A program made the translations under genes and the position numbers. The notes under the pieces were generated by a model. That model did not search any database. It had not been told where the DNA came from and was given only the letters and a program-made list of their open reading frames with translations. 12,013 nucleotides of DNA from Spirochaetota bacterium (GTDB lineage: Bacteria; Spirochaetota; Spirochaetia; DSM-27196; PWMO01), in contig JAAAOH010000323.1 of the NCBI GenBank assembly GCA_009908925.1, positions 1 through 12,013 on the forward strand, given 5' to 3'. Positions 5,693-12,013 of the stretch are shown in pieces (the stretch's first letter is position 1; every line of letters starts with the position of its first letter).

Positions 5693-6633
5693 TCGGTGCC
5701 CACGTTCGTAACGCTGTAGTCGTAGATCTCCCAGTATCCACTCTCACGTCGCAGAAAGTACGTATATTCCTTGATCTCGGTGAAGGTATCGTACCGAAAT
5801 CGAAGCAACGCTACCACCCGTCCTTCGGTCGGAGTGTAGCTTGTGCGGACGATCTCGTAACTGTCGGGCACCACATTGATCGTGTCCTCGACGGTCTGCT
5901 GCTGCAGTTGCTCGCGAAACTCCTGTACCTCCCGCCGTCGCTCTTCCTCCGAGAGTCGCAGATAGCGGCGGTCTCTCGCGGGGTTGGCCCGCAGAAGGCT
6001 CTCGACGTCGAGATAGAGAAGGAAGCGGTTCCACTGGCCCCGCTGACGCGAGCTCAGCATGTAGTCGACGACCTCGTCGGGCGGCATGTCAACGCGCCGG
6101 AGTGCCTCGCCCGTCTCCGCATCCAGGGCAGCTTCGGCCGCATCCATACCTGCCGCGGACGGCCGCACCGAGAGCATGAGCCTGTCGGAGGCAAGCGGCG
6201 CGGAGCCGTCACTCGTAACGAGGTCGGGGAAGAACCGTGCACGGATGACATACATGCCGGCGCCGGGAATATCCACGTACTCCGCGACGTTCTCGGTGAA
6301 CGCGTACTCCTCGCCGGGGGCGAGACTTACTTCCCGGTAGAATACCTGTTGATTGGAGGCACGTTCCCTGCTAAATTCCTCGGAAGCATCGAGTTGCATG
6401 TTCGCAAGGGTCCGCACGTCGAAATTGATGTTAAACATGCGGTTTTCGGCGAGCCTGAACCGGTAGGTGTCGGGCGACTCGTTCCTGATCATCATTTTGA
6501 CGACGATGTCGTCACCCGGGAAATAGATCGACTTGTCGTAATACCGGATGGAAAGATCCACATCCTGGGTAAATCCGGCCGTACTTCCCGCGAACAGTAT
6601 AATGCTTACAAGGATGAGCAATTTGGTCTTCAC
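5689..6633 (-). CDS. Exported protein with BsuPI-like and NTF2-like domains
   Basis: 314 residues starting with GTG at 6633. GGAG (6642-6645) is 8 nt before it, and the only nearby ATG (6641) meets a stop after three codons. An ordinary signal peptide covers residues 1-20 (cleavage near 'STA-G'); there is no lipobox Cys. Residues about 25-155 resemble the BsuPI Ig-like fold: 'VVKMMIRNESPDTYRF', a central 'FSRERASNQQVF', then 'VSLAPGEEYAF' and 'IPGAGMYVIRARF'. Residues about 190-312 look like an NTF2/SnoaL-type sandwich ending in 'YFLRRESGYWEIYDYSV'. Both are judgements from pattern, not from a search. It is predicted periplasmic. It overlaps the PilZ gene by 4 bp, implying one message and perhaps one process. 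Function unknown. Confidence 0.7.
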   Translation of the reverse strand: MKTKLLILVSIILFAGSTAGFTQDVDLSIRYYDKSIYFPGDDIVVKMMIRNESPDTYRFRLAENRMFNINFDVRTLANMQLDASEEFSRERASNQQVFYREVSLAPGEEYAFTENVAEYVDIPGAGMYVIRARFFPDLVTSDGSAPLASDRLMLSVRPSAAGMDAAEAALDAETGEALRRVDMPPDEVVDYMLSSRQRGQWNRFLLYLDVESLLRANPARDRRYLRLSEEERRREVQEFREQLQQQTVEDTINVVPDSYEIVRTSYTPTEGRVVALLRFRYDTFTEIKEYTYFLRRESGYWEIYDYSVTNVGTE

Positions 6634-6676
6634 AGACGCATCTCCAGCTCAGTTTATTACATTTTCGGAATAATAC
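6634..6676. promoter_or_regulatory. AT-rich divergent gap between exported-protein gene and mfd
   Basis: Only 43 bp separate the two outward starts. The stretch is clearly more AT-rich than its surroundings (TTTATTACATTTTC, AATAATAC). On the minus strand, TAATAA with TTATCA 18 bp upstream is a weak candidate promoter that would reach into mfd codons. No convincing rightward promoter is seen, so mfd may start from a very short leader or from within the neighbouring gene. Confidence 0.35.
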
Positions 6677-9600
6677 ATGATAACATTATTCACAGAGGCC
6701 GTAACTTCCAGACTCAAGGGTTATGCGCCCTTCAAGACGCTCGCGCACAGGTTCCGCGGTCGCAGTTTTCCCATCGACGTCGTAGGGCCGAAAGGCAGCT
6801 TCCTTGCCGTCATCATCGCGCGTCTCTTCGAACAGACACATCACCCTCTTCTCATAACCGTTCCGACCGAGCAGGAGGCCCGCCACCTCGATAGTGACCT
6901 CGAGCTTCTCGGCGTTTCGGTGGACCCCTTCCCGTGGTGGCAGACTGTTGCATATCGTCCCACTCCGCACAATTCAGACGTTTTCGGTCGCCGCACCCGT
7001 GCGCTCGGCGATCTGCTTGCCGGCCGACGCGCCGTACATGTGGTGCCGCTGCGCGCCCTCTCTACACCGGTCCCGCCACCGGCGTACCTTCGGTCGCTCC
7101 TTTTCACCGTCAAACGGGGCGCCGGCTTCGACCCCGTCGAGCTCGCCGACCGCCTCGAGCGCTACGGCTACTCCCGGGTGCCGCGCGTGTCGGTTCGCGG
7201 CGAGTATGCGCTTCGCGGTGAGGTGCTCGACATATTCCTCGCCGGGCACGATGAGCCGGTGCGCATCGTCTTCGAGTTCGACGAGGTGGAGCGCATCACC
7301 TTCTTCGACCCGATCACCCAGAGCTCGAGCATGAAGGTCGACGAGGTCGATATCATCCCGATGCGCGAAGTTGTCTGGGACGATGAGCGCATCGCGGTCC
7401 TCGAGCAACAGCTTGCCGGTCTCCCCGAGACACCGGATGGGGGTGGGGTGGTCCCGGACGAACTTCGCGAGCATGGCCGTATCGCCGGTGAGGAGCTCTA
7501 CTATCCCCTGGCCTTTGAAGAGCCGGCCACCGTTCTCGACTATCTCGCTGAGTATGGCGTCGTGGTCTACGCCGACTACGAGCGCCTTGTCTCGGGTGCG
7601 GACGCCCTCGAGCGGGAGTACGACGGGCTCTATCGGAAAGCGAGGCGGGAAGGCAATCCGCCTCGCCCGGAACGAATCCTCTTCGACCTCGAGACGCTCG
7701 AGGCCCGCCGCAGCGCCGCGATCCGCTTCCACGTGCTGCAGGAACAGGCCGACGGCTCAGACGCGGTGTTCTCCTATGCGCCTCCGCGGTCGTTTTTCGG
7801 GAACGTGGACTTTCTCAAGGAGGAGCTCTCGGGACTCGAGGAGGCCGGGTACGAGGTCTTTGTCTTCGCCGACACCGAGAGTCAGGCAAAACGAATTTCC
7901 CACATGCTTGAGGATACCAGCGCACAGGTCCTCCCTCACGCCATCTCCCAGGGATTCAGCTCGGGTGATCTGAAAATCTGCGTCATCGAGGAGAACGAGA
8001 TCTTCGGACGGCGAAAGCGCACGCCGCGGTCGGTCAAGCGTGTGCAGAGCCGCGAGATCGATACTTTCGTCGAGCTCAGCCCCGGTGATTACGTCGTGCA
8101 TGTGAACTACGGAATCGGCCGCTTCAAGGGCATACAGCGCATGAGCGCGGCCGGTAACGAGCGCGACTACATTCAACTCGAGTACGCCGGCGAGGAGTCG
8201 GTGTTCATCCCCCTCGAGCAGGTAAACCTCGTGCAGCGTTACATCGGCCACGGCGGGGAGAGTCCCCGTCTCGACCGACTCGGTGGCAAATCCTGGGAGA
8301 AGCGAAAGAGCAGGGTCAAGCAGAGCGTGGAAGACCTTGCCGAGCGTCTCGTGAAGCTCTACTCCAAACGGCAGAAGGCAAGGGGGTTCGCGTTCACCGA
8401 GGACACCGAGTGGCAGATGGACTTCGAGGCCTCCTTCCCCTACGAGGAGACCGAGGACCAGCTGCGTTGTATCGAGGACGTCAAACAGGACATGGAGCGT
8501 CCGGTTCCGATGGACCGCATGATCTGCGGGGATGTCGGATACGGGAAGACCGAGGTGGCGATGCGTGCGGCCTTCAAGGCGGTGACGGCGGGCAAGCAGG
8601 TTGCGTTTCTCGCCCCCACGACGATCCTCGCCGAGCAGCACTACGAGACCATAAGCGAGCGCACGGACAAGTTTCCCGTTCAGACCGCCATGCTCTCGCG
8701 CTTCGTGCCCACCAGGAAGCAGAAAGCCACCATCGAGCTTCTCGACAGGGGTGAGGTGGATATTCTCGTCGGCACGCATCGCATGCTGCAGAAGGATGTG
8801 AACTTCCGGAACCTCGGGCTCATCATCATCGACGAGGAGCAGCGCTTCGGGGTCAAGGACAAGGAGCGCCTCAAGGAGCTCAAGGCGTCGGTGGACTCCC
8901 TGACCCTCACCGCGACGCCGATCCCGCGCACCCTTCATATGTCACTTCTGAAGATTCGTGACATGTCGGTGCTCAACACCCCGCCGCACAACCGGCGGCC
9001 TATCGAGACCTTTATCCAGGAGTTCTCCGAAGAACAGGTCGCCGAGGCAGTGCGCCGGGAGGTTTCGCGCGGAGGGCAGGTGTACTACCTCCACAACCGC
9101 GTGGAAACACTCGACCACGTCAAGCTCTTCCTCCAGCGTCTGCTGCCGGAGGTCATGATCGAGACTGCGCACGGAAAGATGACCTCTACCGACCTCGAGG
9201 ACATCATGCACCGCTTCGTCCACGGCGGGTTTCACGTGCTCGTGTCCACCACCATCATCGAAAACGGCATCGACATACCGAACGTCAACACCATCATCAT
9301 AGACCGGGCCGACATGTACGGCATTTCGCAGCTCTACCAGCTGCGCGGACGGGTGGGACGCTCCGAGCGGCTCGCCTACGCCTATCTCTTCTATCCCGAG
9401 AAGCGCGCGCTTTCGGAGCTGGCCATGAAGCGGCTGCAGGTCATCTCGGACTTTACCGAGCTCGGGTCCGGGTTCAAGATTGCACTCAAGGACCTCGAGG
9501 TTCGCGGGGCGGGAAACCTACTCGGTCGGGAGCAGTCGGGGGATATCCTCTCCGTCGGCTTCGACATGTACCTCAAGCTCCTCGACGAGGCCATCCGCGA

Positions 9601-10069
9601 GCTCGAGGAAAGCGAGGAGGAGGGGCCGCCCGAACCGTATCTCGAGCTCGAGTATACCGGCTACATCCCGGATACCTACATCGACGAGCCGGTTGAGAAA
9701 ATGGAGGTGTACAAGAAGATCGCGGCGGTCGGCACCGAAGAGGAGCTCGAGTCGGTGCAGGGTGAGCTCGAGGACCGCTTCGGGCCGCTGCCGGACGAGG
9801 TGAACAGCCTCCTGTCGCTCGCCGAAATCCGCATCATCTGCAGGAAGCTCTACGTTTCGAGTCTCAAAGAGCGCAAAGGGAACGTGGAAATCGAGTTCTC
9901 GAAGCTCGCTGTAGTTTCACCGGACCGCGTGCTCGAGCTCATCAGGGCCGGCGGCGGCAAGGTTCGCCTCGATCCGAACCGGCCACAGATACTTCGTATG
10001 GAGACAGGGTCGGTCGGTCTCAAGGAGAAGTCGGAGTTCATAAGAAGCAAACTTTCGTCGCTCCTCTAA
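6677..10069 (+). CDS. mfd: Transcription-repair coupling factor Mfd
   Basis: 1130 residues, full length (E. coli Mfd is about 1148). It removes RNA polymerase stalled at DNA lesions by ATP-driven translocation and recruits UvrA. Residues about 20-340 are the UvrB-homology modules D1-D2, with no intact Walker A, as usual. The RNA-polymerase-interacting CarD-like domain begins near 462 ('DTFVELSPGDYVVHVNYGIG'). The helicase motor carries Walker A G618-DVGYG-K624-T625, Walker B D719-E-E-Q722, motif III T745-A-T-P and motif VI Q885-LYQLRGRVG-R895. The 'GAGNLLGREQSG' stretch follows, and the C-terminal autoinhibitory D7 domain runs to the end. The ribosome site is weak (CGGAA about 7 nt before the ATG), but the N-terminus suits the family. 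ptsP follows after 58 bp on the same strand. Confidence 0.98.
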   Translation: MITLFTEAVTSRLKGYAPFKTLAHRFRGRSFPIDVVGPKGSFLAVIIARLFEQTHHPLLITVPTEQEARHLDSDLELLGVSVDPFPWWQTVAYRPTPHNSDVFGRRTRALGDLLAGRRAVHVVPLRALSTPVPPPAYLRSLLFTVKRGAGFDPVELADRLERYGYSRVPRVSVRGEYALRGEVLDIFLAGHDEPVRIVFEFDEVERITFFDPITQSSSMKVDEVDIIPMREVVWDDERIAVLEQQLAGLPETPDGGGVVPDELREHGRIAGEELYYPLAFEEPATVLDYLAEYGVVVYADYERLVSGADALEREYDGLYRKARREGNPPRPERILFDLETLEARRSAAIRFHVLQEQADGSDAVFSYAPPRSFFGNVDFLKEELSGLEEAGYEVFVFADTESQAKRISHMLEDTSAQVLPHAISQGFSSGDLKICVIEENEIFGRRKRTPRSVKRVQSREIDTFVELSPGDYVVHVNYGIGRFKGIQRMSAAGNERDYIQLEYAGEESVFIPLEQVNLVQRYIGHGGESPRLDRLGGKSWEKRKSRVKQSVEDLAERLVKLYSKRQKARGFAFTEDTEWQMDFEASFPYEETEDQLRCIEDVKQDMERPVPMDRMICGDVGYGKTEVAMRAAFKAVTAGKQVAFLAPTTILAEQHYETISERTDKFPVQTAMLSRFVPTRKQKATIELLDRGEVDILVGTHRMLQKDVNFRNLGLIIIDEEQRFGVKDKERLKELKASVDSLTLTATPIPRTLHMSLLKIRDMSVLNTPPHNRRPIETFIQEFSEEQVAEAVRREVSRGGQVYYLHNRVETLDHVKLFLQRLLPEVMIETAHGKMTSTDLEDIMHRFVHGGFHVLVSTTIIENGIDIPNVNTIIIDRADMYGISQLYQLRGRVGRSERLAYAYLFYPEKRALSELAMKRLQVISDFTELGSGFKIALKDLEVRGAGNLLGREQSGDILSVGFDMYLKLLDEAIRELEESEEEGPPEPYLELEYTGYIPDTYIDEPVEKMEVYKKIAAVGTEEELESVQGELEDRFGPLPDEVNSLLSLAEIRIICRKLYVSSLKERKGNVEIEFSKLAVVSPDRVLELIRAGGGKVRLDPNRPQILRMETGSVGLKEKSEFIRSKLSSLL

Positions 10070-10077
10070 CAGTGTTA

Positions 10078-10107
10078 CAATACGACACAGCCCAATACGA
10101 CACAGCC
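10078..10107. repeat. Perfect 15-bp tandem duplication between mfd and ptsP
   Basis: CAATACGACACAGCC occurs twice back to back (10078-10092, 10093-10107), 8 bp after the mfd stop and 20 bp before the ptsP start. It is non-coding and looks like a recent slippage duplication. No terminator hairpin with T-run is seen in this gap, so read-through from mfd is likely. Confidence 0.85.
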
Positions 10108-10127
10108 GTCGACGGTGCACATTGCCT

Positions 10128-12013
10128 ATGCAGAAAAACAACATCGACCTGATCTGGAGCGTAGCCGAGCTCGCCGGCCTTTTCGGCAAAGAGACAAGTC
10201 TCGAGGACTTTCTCTCCGACGTTGTCGGGCTGATTGCGACGCATATGCAGGCCGATGCCTGCTCGATCTTTCTCTACGATCAGGATGCCGACACCCTGGT
10301 TCTACGCGCCACTCGCGGGCTCAAGGAAGATTCGGTGGGCAGACTCAAGCTCGACCTGGGTGAAGGCATCACCGGCACCGCGCTCAAGGAGCTGCGGCCC
10401 ATTCGCGAGGGGCGGTCCAAGGACAGCCCCTACTACATGCCGGTGCCCAATATCGACGAAGAACAATACGAGTCGATGCTCGCCGTACCGATCAAGCGTG
10501 GGCTGACCCGGATCGGCGCCATGGTGCTGCATCACGGAAAGCCCGACTATTTCGACATACAGGATACCCGGGCCATTCAGGCAATCGCCTCGCAACTCGC
10601 GGCCACGCTCGAAAACGTGGAAATCCTCATGGAGATCCACGGTGAGCGCACCGCCCGCACGGCGGCCGAGCGCCTCCCGGAGGGCACGGTCATACGCGGC
10701 AAGTCAGTGTCCACCGGCCTCAGCAACGGAAAGGCGGTGAGTTTCGGACGTCGTGACGCCCAGTTCCGACTCTTTGAGCACGAGCACGAGTTCGGCGAGG
10801 AGGGGCTGAGCCGATTCCGCCGGGCGCTGAAGCTCTCTCAGGAGCAACTCGAGGCGCTGCAGATGGAAGTCGAGGATGACTACTCCGACGTTGCATCCCT
10901 CATTTTCAGCTCTCACCTCCTCATGCTGCGCGATGAGGAGTTCGTCGGCCGGATGCGACGCGAGGTCGAGGGTGGTATGCACCCGGAGCCCGCGGTGGTG
11001 AAGGTGGTGAATGAATATGTAGACATCTTCGCAGCCAGTGACAACGCGCGGCTCAGAGAGAAGACCCAGGACGTGAAGGACCTCGGCCACCGCATCATTC
11101 GAAACCTCAGCGGTGCACAGGAAGAGGATGGTGACTACCGCGATCAGATCGTCATAGCCTCGGAGCTCTTCCCCTCTGAGCTTCTGAAGATCGCCGCCCA
11201 GCACGCAGAAGGGGTCATTCTCATGGACGGCGGAATCACCGCGCACATCTCCATTCTTGCGCGGAGCTTCGGCCTGCCGGTGGTACTCACCCGCGACGAA
11301 CGGGTGTTTCAGCTGCCGGAGGAAACGCTGCTCATCGTGGACGCCTATCAGGGTACGATCTATGTGTCGCCTGACGAAGATGTGCGAGAGGCTTTCGCCG
11401 CAAATCTTCGCGCCCGCAGCGAGCCGGTTGATGCCGACGCGCTACCGGCGGAAACGCACACACGAGACGGCGTGCGGATCGAGATCCAGGCCAATATCAA
11501 TATCTCCCACGACGTAAAAACTGCGCGGCGCTATAAGGCGGAAAGCATCGGGCTCTACCGAAGCGAGTTCCCCTTTCTCGTACGAAACGACTTTCCGAGC
11601 GAGGACGAGCAGTACCGCATCTATCGCCGGGTCATTGGAACGATGGGAAAACGCGATGCCGTACTTCGCACGCTCGATATCGGCGGCGACAAGGTGCTCG
11701 CGCAGCCCGAGCTCGTCGAATCCAATCCCTTCCTCGGCTACCGCGGGATCAGGTTCTCGCTCGGGAACGAGGACCTGTTTCGCGATCAGCTCCGGGCCAT
11801 GCTGCGTGCGGGCCGTGATGTCACCCTCAGGATCCTGCTGCCGCTGATCTCCTCGGTGGACGAGTTTCTCGCCTCGCAGGAAATTCTCCACAGCTGTCTC
11901 GCGGACCTGTCGAAGGAGAGCGTGCCGCACAACGAAGCACCGCTTCTCGGCGCGATGGTGGAACTCCCGGCAGCAGTGGAGTCGATCGAAGGTCTGAGCC
12001 GGCATGCGGATTT
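10128..12013 (+). CDS. ptsP: GAF-domain PEP-protein phosphotransferase (EI-Ntr), 3' end missing
   Basis: Open from ATG 10128 to the window end: 628 codons of an expected roughly 750. Residues about 20-165 are a GAF sensor domain ('DACSIFLYDQDADTLVLRATRG', 'LGEGITGTA', 'SMLAVPI'). Residues about 190-430 are the enzyme I N-terminal half, starting 'GKSVSTGLSNGKAVSFG'. The phosphoryl-accepting His is H373 in 'GGITAHISILARS'. The PEP-binding barrel follows, with 'GLYRSEFPF', R514-TLDIGGDK522 and 'NPFLGYRGIRFS'. The catalytic Cys region lies beyond the window. It takes phosphate from PEP and passes it to an HPr/NPr-type protein, in a regulatory rather than sugar-transporting PTS; the GAF ligand in this lineage is unknown. 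Ala372 replaces the common Ser before the His. The ribosome site is weak (GGTG, about 10 nt away); TTG at 10122 is a less likely start. Probably co-transcribed with mfd. Confidence 0.93.
   Translation, partial: MQKNNIDLIWSVAELAGLFGKETSLEDFLSDVVGLIATHMQADACSIFLYDQDADTLVLRATRGLKEDSVGRLKLDLGEGITGTALKELRPIREGRSKDSPYYMPVPNIDEEQYESMLAVPIKRGLTRIGAMVLHHGKPDYFDIQDTRAIQAIASQLAATLENVEILMEIHGERTARTAAERLPEGTVIRGKSVSTGLSNGKAVSFGRRDAQFRLFEHEHEFGEEGLSRFRRALKLSQEQLEALQMEVEDDYSDVASLIFSSHLLMLRDEEFVGRMRREVEGGMHPEPAVVKVVNEYVDIFAASDNARLREKTQDVKDLGHRIIRNLSGAQEEDGDYRDQIVIASELFPSELLKIAAQHAEGVILMDGGITAHISILARSFGLPVVLTRDERVFQLPEETLLIVDAYQGTIYVSPDEDVREAFAANLRARSEPVDADALPAETHTRDGVRIEIQANINISHDVKTARRYKAESIGLYRSEFPFLVRNDFPSEDEQYRIYRRVIGTMGKRDAVLRTLDIGGDKVLAQPELVESNPFLGYRGIRFSLGNEDLFRDQLRAMLRAGRDVTLRILLPLISSVDEFLASQEILHSCLADLSKESVPHNEAPLLGAMVELPAAVESIEGLSRHAD

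Noticed and set aside
5908..6894. Open frame of 328 codons on the plus strand
   Set aside because: It lies opposite the exported-protein gene and runs across the mfd start. It has no recognisable domain or ribosome site, while both overlapped genes have good support.
6974..7732. Open frame of 252 codons on the minus strand in the 5' part of mfd
   Set aside because: Shadow of mfd codons; no domain pattern and no start signal.
7757..8938. Long open frame (393 codons) on the minus strand inside mfd
   Set aside because: It is antisense to the helicase core of a certain gene, has no family features, and arises from GC-biased codon use; Leu/Val/His/Asp-rich composition is typical of such shadows.
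10704..12005. Two open frames on the minus strand (10704-11246 and 11442-12005)
   Set aside because: Both are antisense to the GAF-PtsP gene, whose motifs are unmistakable in the plus frame.
1..12013. Mobile element, CRISPR, toxin-antitoxin or defence system
   Set aside because: No transposase, integrase or Cas-like frame, no spaced direct repeats of CRISPR type, and no small toxin-antitoxin-like gene pair was seen on either strand.

Overview
The window looks like chromosomal DNA of a moderately GC-rich free-living spirochaete (Spirochaetaceae-like). This is an inference from three things: loose spirochaete-style lipoboxes, a PilZ protein made with an exported partner, and the style of the Mfd and GAF-PtsP proteins. 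No 16S or other decisive marker is present. Eight protein genes longer than 100 codons, one tRNA gene and one possible 17-codon leader ORF are supported.

Left part (1-3604), accessory and envelope-oriented. The 3' end of a secreted Ig-like (Big_1-type) protein runs rightwards and converges on a leftward gene for a small membrane protein with an HEFMH zinc-protease motif. In front of that gene is a very short ORF with its own strong ribosome site, whose stop overlaps the protease start (ATGA). Going right, a two-gene lipoprotein operon follows: a parallel beta-helix lipoprotein and, 6 bp later, a 192-residue beta-rich lipoprotein. A symmetrical hairpin at 3549-3574 ends this operon and faces an oppositely oriented tRNA-Asn(GUU) gene, so it probably serves both.

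Middle part (3605-6633), all leftward. The tRNA-Asn has a good sigma70-type promoter. Upstream of it is a repeat-rich 120 bp stretch ending in a hairpin over the stop codon of an AmrS-type radical-SAM gene. Behind that come a pseudo-receiver/PilZ protein and an exported BsuPI-like/NTF2-like protein; these two overlap by ATGA and are surely co-transcribed.

Right part (6677-12013), rightward and housekeeping. The complete transcription-repair coupling factor gene mfd is followed after 58 bp by a GAF-domain PEP-protein phosphotransferase (ptsP, EI-Ntr type), which runs off the window end. mfd is divergent from the exported-protein/PilZ pair across only 43 bp.

I see no mobile element, CRISPR array, toxin-antitoxin pair or defence system. 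The right two thirds is ordinary. The points most worth a second look are the leader ORF with its membrane protease, the pseudo-receiver PilZ coupled to an exported protein, the AmrS gene with no AmrA/AmrB beside it, and the tRNA gene bordering the accessory-looking left part.
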